A stretch of 17,440 nucleotides of DNA from Thioalkalivibrio sp. (GCA_003563455.1 PWRV01000298.1:1-17440), one strand, 5' to 3'. Positions 1-7,977 are shown, numbered from the stretch's first letter. The notes: generated by a model not told the origin, from the sequence alone. Made by a program: numbers and translations.

Positions 1-10
1 CCCTTCGTGC

Positions 11-35
11 CCGCCTGCGGCAAAACCGCCCCTAC
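11..35 (-). repeat. REP-like hairpin containing the uspA-family stop codon
   Basis: On the minus strand the segment reads GTAGGGGCGG, TTTTG, then CCGCAGGCGG, with a short GCGG/CCGC stem around a TTTTG loop. The GTAGGRGC-plus-hairpin form resembles the REP class found in Pseudomonas and Xanthomonas relatives. The TAG at 32-34 inside the GTAG head is the stop codon of the UspA-family gene. A similar arrangement ends nuoN at the other end of the window. The stem is short and repeat membership is inferred by eye. Confidence 0.4.
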
Positions 36-457
36 CCGCCCGGCACCACCACCACCGGACACGGCGCGTGATGCAGCACCTGCTGGCTCACCGAGCCCAG
101 CAGCAGCCCCTGGAAGCCTCCATGGCCGCGCGACCCAACCACCAGCAGATCCGCTTCCCCAGCCGCGTCCAGCAAGGTCTTCGCAGACCCCTGCCCCTCG
201 GGGACCAGCACCTCCTGCCGGATGTCCTCGCCGTCCACCGCATCATCGACGATCTTCGCCAGGCGGCCTGCCGCCTCCCTGCGCAGTTCCTCGATCGGGG
301 GCGTCATCAGCGACGCCCATTCCGGCTCCACGTAACGGCGGTCGAGAACATAGCAGGCGCGCACCTCGCAGCCTCGCAGCTTACCTTCCGCAAGCGCCCA
401 CTCAAGCGCCTTGCGCGACCCGCCAGACCCGTCAACACCCACGACAATGCCACCCAT
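32..457 (-). CDS. UspA-family universal stress protein
   Basis: A 141-residue single-domain Usp protein. This family is cytoplasmic and binds ATP or related nucleotides, and its members are usually induced by growth arrest or stress. The N-terminus has the typical first strand VVGVDGSGGSRKAL (residues 5-18, Asp9). Near the C-terminus the nucleotide-binding loop G-x2-G-x9-G-S is intact (G108, G111, G121-S122), followed by the closing strand CPVVVVPG. An intact loop places it with the ATP-binding UspFG-like class rather than the non-binding UspA class. The start is ATG at 457, preceded by a strong AGGAGAG site. The stop TAG lies in a REP-like hairpin. No neighbour shares its strand in the visible region, so it may be monocistronic. 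The exact stress role cannot be read from sequence. Confidence 0.93.
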   Translation of the reverse strand: MGGIVVGVDGSGGSRKALEWALAEGKLRGCEVRACYVLDRRYVEPEWASLMTPPIEELRREAAGRLAKIVDDAVDGEDIRQEVLVPEGQGSAKTLLDAAGEADLLVVGSRGHGGFQGLLLGSVSQQVLHHAPCPVVVVPGG

Positions 458-594
458 GGCTCTCTCCTCTGCAAAGCGCCCCTGATCGCATCGGGGCGGT
501 TTTCCATCCCCGAGATACTAGATCAGTTCACAGGCCCTTGGGTCCAGCAGTGTTAAAGTGGTCCAATCCGGCGTGCGCCTCGGGAACCGGCAGG

Positions 595-618
595 GTGGGC
601 CGAGCGCAGCGGGCCCAC
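595..618. repeat. Short inverted repeat (GTGGGCC stem-loop)
   Basis: GTGGGCC at 595-601 pairs perfectly with GGCCCAC at 612-618 around a 10-base loop. It lies in the roughly 200-base gap between the leftward uspA-family gene and the rightward pentapeptide gene. No T-tract follows on either strand, so it does not look like an intrinsic terminator. It resembles the GTGGGC...GCCCAC dispersed elements seen between genes in many gammaproteobacteria. I see no convincing promoter motif in the rest of this gap. Confidence 0.45.
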
Positions 619-660
619 TAATCTGGGCTGACATTCGACGAGGGGGCGGATCCCGGCACA

Positions 661-1569
661 ATGGACGAGGACAGCGGACAGGCTCTGTGGTTTACCCGCC
701 GCAACGGCGAGGTTTGCGGCCCGCATCCGGCCGGGTTGATCTCCCGTTTCCTGATCATCGGCCGCCTGACGCCGGAAGACGAGATCAGCCTGGACCGCGA
801 GACCTGGCGACCGATCCACGAACACCCCCAGCTCATTCCGGACGAACTCAGGAACCTCGATACGCCCGAGGGCCGGGAACGTCTGCTGCAGGCCAGACTG
901 CGCGAGGACGAGCGTATTCGCGACCGGCGCGCGGGTGTTGCGTCCCCGGCCAGCATTGCCGAGCGGCGCGGACCCGACCGGCGTCGGCCGGAGCCGCCGG
1001 AAATCCTCAGCCACCGCCGGAAACGGGCGCAATGGCTGACCCGACCGGCAGCCACGCTGGACGCCGCCACGCGGGGCCCCACCCCGTGGATCATCGCCGC
1101 CTCCGCAACGCTGGTGGCCGTACTGCTGTTCTTCTGGGCCACCGACCGGGGCGAGCCTCCGTCACCACCGGCCTGTCACCTGCCACCGGCCCCGGAGGTG
1201 AACTGGAGCTACTGCCGCATGCCAGGACTCGATCTGAGCGGGGTCGACCTCAGCCGCGCCCTGCTGCGCAATACCGATCTCCTCGGCTCGAGCCTCGAGG
1301 GTGCCCGGCTGGTCGAGGCGGACCTGAGCTACGCCGATCTGCAGCGCGCGCGTCTGGAACGCGCCGATCTGCGTCGGGCCAGGATCACCGGGGCGTCAAT
1401 GCAGAACGCAGTGCTGACCGGCGCCCGCCTGGACACGGCGGACCTGAGCTTCGTGAATCTGACCGGGGCCAGCATCGAAGGCGCGGCACTCGAGGGCGCC
1501 ATCCTCGATCGGGCGGTGTGGATCGACGGAAGGATCTGCGCGACCGGGTCGGTCGGAACCTGCGACTGA
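661..1569 (+). CDS. GYF-like/transmembrane/pentapeptide-repeat protein
   Basis: 302 residues in three parts. Residues 9-55 (LWFTRRNGEVCGPHP, then GRLTPEDEISLDRETWRP) look like a GYF_2/DUF4339-type domain, which starts with W-x-GPxS-like sequence and ends with W-x-PI. A charged Arg-rich linker (about 75-125) leads to one membrane segment at about 142-160. Then comes a C-terminal array of pentapeptide repeats at about 189-288 with the A(D/N)LxxA pattern (DLSGVDLSRA, ADLSYADLQRA, ADLRRARITGA), which should form a right-handed quadrilateral beta-helix. The topology suggests a cytoplasmic N-domain and a periplasmic helix; four cysteines outside the membrane (172, 185, 293, 301) could form disulfides. 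The start is ATG at 661; the upstream AGGGGG is rather far away. Function unknown; I do not recognise a named family member. Confidence 0.85.
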   Translation: MDEDSGQALWFTRRNGEVCGPHPAGLISRFLIIGRLTPEDEISLDRETWRPIHEHPQLIPDELRNLDTPEGRERLLQARLREDERIRDRRAGVASPASIAERRGPDRRRPEPPEILSHRRKRAQWLTRPAATLDAATRGPTPWIIAASATLVAVLLFFWATDRGEPPSPPACHLPPAPEVNWSYCRMPGLDLSGVDLSRALLRNTDLLGSSLEGARLVEADLSYADLQRARLERADLRRARITGASMQNAVLTGARLDTADLSFVNLTGASIEGAALEGAILDRAVWIDGRICATGSVGTCD

Positions 1570-1690
1570 AGGCCTCCGGGATAGTGAGCTCGCTGCGCCT
1601 GGCCCGCCCTGCAGGTTGGTATGGCTTGCGGGTTTGTACGGAACGGTGGCGTTATCGGCGGCGGCATCATAAGCTTTGCGACGAGCCGTC

Positions 1691-2836
1691 ATGACATTAC
1701 CGCTGAACAGCCATTACCGCGAACTCTTCCTGCATGACATCCCGCTGCTGGACGTCCGTGCGCCGGTGGAGTTTGCCCAGGGCGCCTTTCCGAATGCCGA
1801 CAACCTTCCGTTGCTGACCGACACCGAGCGCCACGACGTCGGCCTGCGCTACACCGAGCACGGGCAGCCCGCCGCGATCGAGCTCGGCCACCGGCTGGTC
1901 GCCGGCGAGACGCGGGAGGCCCGCCTGCAGGGCTGGCTTCAATGGTGCGAGCACCACCCGCACGGGCAGCTCTACTGCTTCCGCGGCGGCATGCGCTCGG
2001 GCCTCGTGCAGGAGTGGCTGGCCGAGGCCGGGCGCCCGATCCCGCGCATCCGGGGCGGCTACAAGGCGATGCGCCGCTTCCTGCTGGAGACCCTCGAGGA
2101 GACCGCGACGCCACTGCCGCTGGTTCTGGTCTCCGGCCGCAGCGGCACCGGCAAGACGCGCGTGATCGAAGGACTGGATAACGCCGTGGACCTGGAGGCA
2201 CTCGCGCGGCATCGGGGCTCGGCATTCGGGCGACGCCCGGGTGGACAGCCGACCCAGATCGACTTCGAGAACGCGCTGGCGATCCAGCTCCTGCGCGTGC
2301 AGGCACGACAGGAGGCAAACGGACCCGCCCCGGTGGTGCTGGAGGACGAGAGCAAGCTGGTGGGGCACCGGTTGATACCACCCACACTCCACCGGCGCAT
2401 GAAGGCGGCACCCAGGGTCCTCATCGAGGAACCGCTCGACAGCCGCGTGCAGGTCACCATCGAGGACTACGTGCTGCACCCCCTGGTCGAATACGCCGAG
2501 CGCCATGGCGCCGAACAGGCCCTGAGCCGGCTCGGCGCCGAATTGCTCGCCTCGCTGGACCGCATCCGCAACCGGCTCGGGGGCGCGCGGCACCGGGAAC
2601 TGCGCTCGATGATGCAAACGGCGCTCGACACGCAGGCGCGGACCGCCTCGGCCGAAGCCCACCGGGGCTGGATCGCGGCGCTGCTCGCGGAGTACTACGA
2701 CCCCCAGTACGACCACGCGCTTCGGCGCCAGGGCGATATCGGCGAACCGCTGTTCTTTGGCAGCCGGGCCGAGGTGCTCGCGTTCCTGCGGCAACTGCCA
2801 GACAGTACCGCAACAGCCTCCGAGCGACATCCCTAG
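1691..2836 (+). CDS. mnmH: tRNA 2-selenouridine synthase
   Basis: MnmH (SelU, formerly YbbB) replaces sulfur with selenium in 2-thiouridine at the wobble position 34 of tRNAs for Lys, Glu and Gln, using selenophosphate and passing through a geranylated intermediate. The 381-residue protein has an N-terminal rhodanese domain with catalytic Cys96 in YCFRGGMRS. A P-loop domain follows, with Walker A GRSGTGKT at 149-156 and the conserved HRGSAFGRRPGGQPTQ stretch. Length is close to the E. coli protein. I chose ATG 1691 over an in-frame TTG at 1676 because the family begins just before the rhodanese strand; no strong ribosome site is visible for either. Selenophosphate synthase (selD) is not in the window and would be needed elsewhere in the genome. 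The next gene starts 3 bp downstream, so co-transcription is likely. Confidence 0.95.
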   Translation: MTLPLNSHYRELFLHDIPLLDVRAPVEFAQGAFPNADNLPLLTDTERHDVGLRYTEHGQPAAIELGHRLVAGETREARLQGWLQWCEHHPHGQLYCFRGGMRSGLVQEWLAEAGRPIPRIRGGYKAMRRFLLETLEETATPLPLVLVSGRSGTGKTRVIEGLDNAVDLEALARHRGSAFGRRPGGQPTQIDFENALAIQLLRVQARQEANGPAPVVLEDESKLVGHRLIPPTLHRRMKAAPRVLIEEPLDSRVQVTIEDYVLHPLVEYAERHGAEQALSRLGAELLASLDRIRNRLGGARHRELRSMMQTALDTQARTASAEAHRGWIAALLAEYYDPQYDHALRRQGDIGEPLFFGSRAEVLAFLRQLPDSTATASERHP

Positions 2837-2839
2837 CCC

Positions 2840-4675
2840 GTGCAGCGGATCCTGCTGATAGCCGTGTTCCTGGTGCTGGGCTACGGCCTCTGGGCCAGCC
2901 CCGACCTGAAGGAGATCGCCGCGGGGGTCGCACTGTTCCTGTTCGGCATGATCTCGCTCGAAAACGGGTTCAAGGCCTTCATGGGCGGGGCGCTGGAAAC
3001 GGCCCTGCGCCGCTCCACCGACCGCCTCTGGAAGAGCATCGGCTTCGGGATCGCCAGCACCACCCTGATGCAGTCGAGCACGCTGGTGTCGCTCGTGACC
3101 ATCTCCTTCGTCAGCGCCGAAATGATCACCCTCGCCGCGGGCATCGGGATCATCATGGGCGCGAACCTCGGCACCACCACCGGCGCCTGGCTGATTGCAG
3201 GCCTCGGCCTGCGCGTGGACATCGCGGCCTACGCGATGCCGATGCTGGTCTTCGGCGTGATCCTGCTGCTCAACCGCAGCCGCGCGCTGAAGGGTGTGGG
3301 TTATCTGCTGATGGGCATCGGCTTCCTGTTCCTTGGCATCCACTACATGAAGGAAGGCTTCGACGCCGTACAGGAAGGCTTCGACCTCGCCGCCTACGCG
3401 GTGCCGGGACTGCCCGGGCTGCTGCTGTTCACCGCGATCGGCATGGCCGTCACCGTGATCATGCAGTCAAGCCACGCAACCCTGCTGGTGATCATCACCG
3501 CGCTGGCGGCCGGCCAGGTGACCTACGAAAACGCACTGGCGCTGGCGATCGGCGCCAACCTCGGGAGCGCCTTCACTACTGCGCTGGGCGGTCTGACCGC
3601 CAACCTGGGCGGGAAACGGCTCGCGGTCGCCCACGTGCTGTTCAACGTGATGACCGCGGCGGTGGCGGTTGCCCTGATCGGGCAGATGGCCTGGGCGGTG
3701 GATCAGATCAGCGGCTGGGTGGGCATCGCCGAGGACGATTTCCTCCTGAAGCTCGCGCTGTTCCACACCCTGTTCAACCTGCTCGGCGTGGTGCTGCTCG
3801 CTCCGTTCGTACGCCCGCTGGAGCGACTGCTGATCCGCTACGTCCACTTTGCGCCGCCACCCGCCGAACAGCCGCGGTTCCTGTTTCCGGAATCGCTGAA
3901 GACACCCGCCACCGCGGTCACCGCGGTACGCAATGAGGTGGCGCACCTCTACGACAACGCCCACGGGCTCATCGCCCACGGCATGAGCCTCCGCCGGCGG
4001 GTGATCGACTCCGACGCATCGCTCTCGCAGGCGGTGCGGCAGACTCGGCGGATCATGCCGCTGGACGTCGACGACATCTACGAGACGAAGATCAAGAGCC
4101 TGCACAGCGCGATCGTCGGCTTCATCGGCGAGGTGCACGCGCGCGAGATCAGCGAGCAATGGACCGAGCGGCTGTATGACCTGCAGCAGGCCAGCCGCGC
4201 GATCGTTGAGGCCGTAAAGGCCACCAAGCACCTGCACAAGAACCTCTCCCGCTACGGTGTCTCGCCCAGTCCATCGGTACGCGAGCACTACGACGGCATA
4301 CGGGTGCAAATCGCCAGGCTGCTCCGCGAGATCGGTCAGCTGCGCACCGAGGAGCCGGGAGCCGTAACCAGCTTGTCGCTTGATTCGCTCAGACTGGGAC
4401 TCGAACGGTCCAGTATGGAACGCATGAACAGCATCAACCGGATGATCCGCGATCGCCAGCTCCCGCCGCAGATCGCGACCTCGCTGATGAACGACGAGGC
4501 CTATGCCCACGAGATCGGCGAGAAACTGATTGACGCCAGCCGCGTACTGCTGCAGTCCGACGAACCGGGCGACCGCATCGCCGACGAGCGGCTGGCGCTC
4601 GACGAAGGTGACATCGAGCGCATCGCCCGCGGCTCGAAACCCACCGCGGACGCCCCCGGAGAAACGACCCCATGA
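2840..4675 (+). CDS. Na+/phosphate symporter-like protein with PhoU-like domain
   Basis: 611 residues, NptA/YjbB-like. The N-terminal half (about 1-335) is membrane-embedded and holds the two inverted Na_Pi_cotrans repeats, each with the hallmark QSS motif (Q78-S80 in TTLMQSST; Q209-S211 in IMQSSHAT) followed by GANLGT (107-112) or GANLGS (238-243). The C-terminal part (about 345-590) is a soluble helical PhoU-like region. YjbB-type proteins export phosphate when intracellular levels are high, while others import it; the direction here is not determinable. The start is GTG at 2840, 3 bp after mnmH, with a weak ribosome site. The stop overlaps the start of the next gene (ATGA), implying translational coupling with the small coiled-coil protein. 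No pho regulator or pst gene is adjacent. Confidence 0.92.
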   Translation: MQRILLIAVFLVLGYGLWASPDLKEIAAGVALFLFGMISLENGFKAFMGGALETALRRSTDRLWKSIGFGIASTTLMQSSTLVSLVTISFVSAEMITLAAGIGIIMGANLGTTTGAWLIAGLGLRVDIAAYAMPMLVFGVILLLNRSRALKGVGYLLMGIGFLFLGIHYMKEGFDAVQEGFDLAAYAVPGLPGLLLFTAIGMAVTVIMQSSHATLLVIITALAAGQVTYENALALAIGANLGSAFTTALGGLTANLGGKRLAVAHVLFNVMTAAVAVALIGQMAWAVDQISGWVGIAEDDFLLKLALFHTLFNLLGVVLLAPFVRPLERLLIRYVHFAPPPAEQPRFLFPESLKTPATAVTAVRNEVAHLYDNAHGLIAHGMSLRRRVIDSDASLSQAVRQTRRIMPLDVDDIYETKIKSLHSAIVGFIGEVHAREISEQWTERLYDLQQASRAIVEAVKATKHLHKNLSRYGVSPSPSVREHYDGIRVQIARLLREIGQLRTEEPGAVTSLSLDSLRLGLERSSMERMNSINRMIRDRQLPPQIATSLMNDEAYAHEIGEKLIDASRVLLQSDEPGDRIADERLALDEGDIERIARGSKPTADAPGETTP

Positions 4676-4956
4676 AGACAAAGAAGCTGCTGGCCCGGCT
4701 GGCCGACTTCATGAACAAGGACCGAGGCACCCAGCGCGAGGAACTCGAGCACATCCGGGAAGTGCTGAAGAAGCTGAAGAAGAAGGAACAGCGGCTCCGG
4801 GAAAAGCTCGACGCAGACCCGGACGACGAGGAGCGCAGGGAACTCGAGGGCAAGCTCGAGGTGGTGCACGCTCAGCGCACCAAGGGACTGGAGCGCGTGA
4901 AGGCGCTCCGCGAGAACCGTCGCGGGACCTCCGCGGACAAGTTCTCAGAAACCTGA
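4672..4956 (+). CDS. Small charged coiled-coil protein, function unknown
   Basis: 94 residues, extremely charged (Lys, Arg, Glu, Asp), with no signal peptide and no membrane segment, so probably cytoplasmic. Residues about 18-90 read as a helical heptad-like stretch (EELEHIREVLKKLKKKEQ, then ERRELEGKLEVVHAQRTKGL), predicting a coiled-coil hairpin broken near the acidic turn DADPDDEE (47-54). The ATG overlaps the last bases of the symporter gene by 4 bp (ATGA), and GGAG lies upstream inside that gene. This supports a real gene translated together with the transporter. A regulatory or scaffolding role for the PhoU-like domain is inference from position only. I do not recognise a family. Confidence 0.75.
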   Translation: MKTKKLLARLADFMNKDRGTQREELEHIREVLKKLKKKEQRLREKLDADPDDEERRELEGKLEVVHAQRTKGLERVKALRENRRGTSADKFSET

Positions 4957-5016
4957 CCACCCCGTCTGCCGCGCCTGGTGCGACCCGGCCCGACGGGGCT
5001 CGGCAGCCAAAATGAA

Positions 5017-5034
5017 GAACCGCGGCGGCGGTTC
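5017..5034 (-). terminator. Possible terminator hairpin at the end of the GTPase gene
   Basis: GAACCGC (5017-5023) pairs with GCGGTTC (5028-5034) around a 4-base loop. It overlaps the GTPase stop codon and is followed on the minus strand by TTCATTTTGG, a weak T-rich run. It sits between convergent genes, a sensible place for termination. Without a clean T-tract this is only a plausible call. Confidence 0.35.
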
Positions 5035-6478
5035 AGCGCTTGAGCAGCGCAGCCGCTCGCGCGGGGTCTGCGGTTCCGGCACCCGCATCCACGGCCAGTG
5101 TCTTCAGGATCTCCTCTGCAAGGCGTTGCACCGCGACCTGGCGATCGCCGCGCGCGGGATCGAAGAGCTCCGGGTTGAGGCGCGACCAGCGGGGTTTCAG
5201 GCGCGCCTCGCGCACGGGCGCCGGCAGGGGTTCCCGGGCCCAGCGCGCCTCGGCCGAGTCCCCGGTCGCCAGCGGCACCTGCGCCGCGTGACCACGCTGC
5301 AGCAGCGCCCGGATCAGGGTCATCTGCCGAAGCATCAGCAGGCGCAGGGTCTCGTCCGAGACCCGCCACTCCGAGAGTCCGTGCAGTCGCCCCCAGATCC
5401 GTTGCCGCAGCGGAATGGAGGTGCCGAGCAGCGCGCCGATCGCGGTGCCGGTCACGGTCCCCACGCCCAGCGTCGCTCCGAGCGTGGCCGCGTCCAGCGT
5501 CGCCCCGGCGGCCGCCCCGGCCGCGGCCCCTCCGCCCATGCGCACGCCGTAGTGTTTCAGCGCGTCCGGGTTGAAGAGATCCATGCCCCAGGAACCGTTG
5601 ACCAGCGGCAGTTGCTCGTGCTCGTAGTGCCGCCGGCTGAACCGGAACAGTCGCAACAGCCCGTCGACGGTGCGCTGCTCGCGCTGCCGGACCGCATCCT
5701 GGTTGCGCAGGATCATTTCGCGCATCTTCGCGGGTTCGAGGTCGGCGGGGATCACTCGCAGGCACCCCGCGGTGTCGATCAGCAGTTCCGCGAGGTATTC
5801 TGCAGCGGCGCGGCGCAGCCACTCGCCCTGCTGCCGCCGGTCCTCGATCAGCCGCTGCAGGGACTCGTCGAAGGCATCGAGCAGGGTGCGCAACTTTTCG
5901 TACAGCCGGCGCTCGCCCGCTTCGTCGAAGACCACGGTATCGAAGGCGACCACCGCGTGCAGGTTCAGTCGGGCCAGCTGCTCGCGCCACTCTGCCTCAC
6001 GGCTGGCGGGGCTTGCAACGAAGTTCAGCACCGGCAGCACCGGGATCGCGCAGTGGGTCAGGATCGTGAGCTCTTCGCGGTATTTGCCCAGCACCGGTTC
6101 CCGGCAGTCGATCACGTAGATCGCCGCGTCCCCCTCCAGCATCTGGCGCAGGACCTTCGCCTCCTGCTCGTAGTGCGTCGCGGCCTCGGACGATTCGAGG
6201 AAGCTGCGAACCCGCTCCGGCGCATTAAAGCGCTCGGTGCCGGCGAAGGCATCCAGTGCGTCCAGCACACCGTCCGGGTCTTCCAGACCCGGCGTATCCA
6301 GCAACACCACCACGGGCTCCCCGTCCGACAGCAGCAGCTGGATGCCTTCCACCCGCCGGGTCGTCGCCGGTTCGTCCGACACCTCGCCGAAGCGCTCGTC
6401 GCGGGTAAGGGTGCGCAGCAGCGAGGTCTTGCCCGTGTTGGTATGCCCCCCCACCACGACCCGAAGCACGCCGCTCAT
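5033..6478 (-). CDS. DUF3482-type P-loop GTPase
   Basis: 481 residues. An N-terminal Era/TrmE-like G domain carries P-loop GHTNTGKT (11-18), a probable switch-I Thr (39-40 in EPATTRRVEG) and G3 DTPG (61-64). At the expected G4 position, after the hydrophobic strand IPVLPVLNFVA (145-155), there is no NKxD. The rest is family-specific: long charged helices at about 195-290, then a Gly/Ala-rich stretch at 314-352 (MGGGAAAGAAAGATLDAA and onward) resembling a glycine-zipper membrane-inserting segment, then a helical C-terminus. The domain order matches proteins annotated GTPase/DUF3482. ATG 6478 overlaps the stop of the upstream DUF2868 gene by 4 bp and has GGGAG nine bases before it. The pair likely forms a membrane-associated complex. 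Function is not established. Confidence 0.85.
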   Translation of the reverse strand: MSGVLRVVVGGHTNTGKTSLLRTLTRDERFGEVSDEPATTRRVEGIQLLLSDGEPVVVLLDTPGLEDPDGVLDALDAFAGTERFNAPERVRSFLESSEAATHYEQEAKVLRQMLEGDAAIYVIDCREPVLGKYREELTILTHCAIPVLPVLNFVASPASREAEWREQLARLNLHAVVAFDTVVFDEAGERRLYEKLRTLLDAFDESLQRLIEDRRQQGEWLRRAAAEYLAELLIDTAGCLRVIPADLEPAKMREMILRNQDAVRQREQRTVDGLLRLFRFSRRHYEHEQLPLVNGSWGMDLFNPDALKHYGVRMGGGAAAGAAAGATLDAATLGATLGVGTVTGTAIGALLGTSIPLRQRIWGRLHGLSEWRVSDETLRLLMLRQMTLIRALLQRGHAAQVPLATGDSAEARWAREPLPAPVREARLKPRWSRLNPELFDPARGDRQVAVQRLAEEILKTLAVDAGAGTADPARAAALLKR

Positions 6479-7944
6479 GCCGCTGTGCTCCCGGGGGGCA
6501 GCAGTTCCGCCAGTTCCTGCGTGCCCGGGTGCGCGGCATCGTCGAGCTCGGCCTCGAGCACGTAGTCGAGACCGGCGCGCGTGCCGGCGTCCTGCCACTG
6601 TTGCACGCGCGCCGCGCGCGGCCCACCGCGGGCGGTCAGACGATGGCCCTCGTCGAGCACGGCCCACACCGGTGCATGAGTCTGTTCGCGGAGGCTGGCA
6701 AAAAAACGTTCGGCGCCGCGATCCGGTGTCCGGGCCAGCGAGCAGACCACCAGCACCACGCCCGCGGGCTCGGAACGCGCGCGCAATGCCGCGAGCACAT
6801 CGCGCCGTTGTGCGCGGTCATCGGCGCGGCCCAGCGGGACCCAGTCCACGCCCGCGAGACGCGGCGGCCAGTCCTGGGTGCTCCGCTCCAGTTCGAGCCC
6901 GATCAGCAGCACCGGACCCGTCACCGGTGCCGGCCGCCCGCGCGGGGGCCCATGCGGACCGTCCTGCCGTGCGCGGTCCGGATCGACGACACCGATCGAA
7001 CGTGCACGGGGACTCAAGCGGTCGGACAGCCGGGCATAGCCCGGAAGACCGGTGTCGAGCCGCAGGCGGCGGGCCGAATGCCGCGCGAGCAGCAGGCTGA
7101 GTCCCGCCAGTACGGTTCGTGGGAGCAACCCGTACAGGAACAGGGAGGCCAGCAGCAGCCCGGACCACAATTCGCGCCCAACGGCTCCGTCGAGACCGAT
7201 GCGGCTGGCGCGCACCACCGGCTCGTCCGGAACCGGCCAGCCCAGCCACTGCGCCGGCGCGCCGAGCAGACCCACCATCGCGACGAAGCTCTCCTCGGTC
7301 AGCAGGGTCGTGCCCCAGACGAACTCGTATTGCCGCACGCTGAGCGCAAACAAGGAGCCCAGCAGTGCCCCGAGACAGAACGTGGCCCAAAGCCCGTGCG
7401 TGAGGGCGCTCGCGGTCCAGCGGCCCAGACCGCCCCGGCGCAGCAGACCGAGACTCGCGGAAAGCACCACGGCGGCGTCGGGACGCCGCGAGAGACGCCG
7501 CCCGATCCCGTGGGCGGCCGCCATCGCGCCCCGGCCAAGCGCCCCGCCCCCGCCCCTGGGCCGATAAACCGTGAACAGGATCCAGAGCAGCAGCATCAGC
7601 AGTTGCAGGCCCAGCAGCGCCGCGAGCGCCCAGCCGATGTTGACCGTTGCATCCTGACCGAAGACCGCGGCCGCCGCGCCGATCCCGGCGAGCAGCGCCA
7701 GCCCGGCCGCGAGCAGCACCAGCCAGAACCGGACCTGGATCAGGCCCTCGAGCGTCTCCGCAAAGCGGCGTCCGGCTGCGGTCTCCGCCGCACGCCGCAC
7801 CACGCGCTGCTCGAAGTCGCCGCCGGCCTCGCGAGCCCTCGCGTCCGCCACCGGATCGTCCAGAATACGGCCGAGTCGGTCTTCCTCCAGGCGCACGGCC
7901 TCCGCAACAAGGCGCTGGCGCAGGGGAGTCATGGCAGTGGTCAC
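6475..7944 (-). CDS. DUF2868-type inner-membrane protein
   Basis: 489 residues. A cytoplasmic N-terminal helical region (1-68) precedes two membrane segments (about 71-95 and 102-127), a loop, then two more (about 178-203 and 259-287). The soluble C-terminal domain (about 290-489) alternates beta strands and helices (VLLIGLELERS, GVVLVVCSLARTPDRG, APVWAVLDEG), suggesting a Rossmann-like fold on the cytoplasmic side. This layout and the coupled GTPase downstream match proteins annotated DUF2868. GTG 7944 is chosen because AGGA lies 5 bases before it; an in-frame ATG at 7932 would leave that site 17 bases away. The AGGA belongs to the terminal inverted repeat of the adjacent MITE-like element, so the present start region was probably shaped by that insertion. 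Biochemical role unknown. Confidence 0.82.
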   Translation of the reverse strand: MTTAMTPLRQRLVAEAVRLEEDRLGRILDDPVADARAREAGGDFEQRVVRRAAETAAGRRFAETLEGLIQVRFWLVLLAAGLALLAGIGAAAAVFGQDATVNIGWALAALLGLQLLMLLLWILFTVYRPRGGGGALGRGAMAAAHGIGRRLSRRPDAAVVLSASLGLLRRGGLGRWTASALTHGLWATFCLGALLGSLFALSVRQYEFVWGTTLLTEESFVAMVGLLGAPAQWLGWPVPDEPVVRASRIGLDGAVGRELWSGLLLASLFLYGLLPRTVLAGLSLLLARHSARRLRLDTGLPGYARLSDRLSPRARSIGVVDPDRARQDGPHGPPRGRPAPVTGPVLLIGLELERSTQDWPPRLAGVDWVPLGRADDRAQRRDVLAALRARSEPAGVVLVVCSLARTPDRGAERFFASLREQTHAPVWAVLDEGHRLTARGGPRAARVQQWQDAGTRAGLDYVLEAELDDAAHPGTQELAELLPPGSTAA

Positions 7945-7977
7945 TGGTGTCCTGTCACACGTCTAATGGCGTCTTCA

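Noticed and set aside
7..621. Long open frames opposite the UspA-family gene
   Set aside because: Proline/arginine/alanine-rich composition with no family features, and antisense to a clear Usp gene with a good ribosome site; typical GC-rich shadow frames.
1570..1690. Promoter or riboswitch upstream of mnmH
   Set aside because: The 121-base gap has no convincing -35/-10 pair, terminator or conserved aptamer pattern that I can recognise.
1697..3343. A 548-codon open frame antisense to mnmH and the symporter
   Set aside because: It spans two clearly recognised genes on the other strand and is rich in His, Gln, Arg and Gly without domains; a codon-bias shadow.
5012..6565. A 517-codon plus-strand frame across the GTPase gene
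   Set aside because: Its mirror strand encodes an intact P-loop GTPase; the plus-strand product is Gln/Arg/His-rich with no motif.
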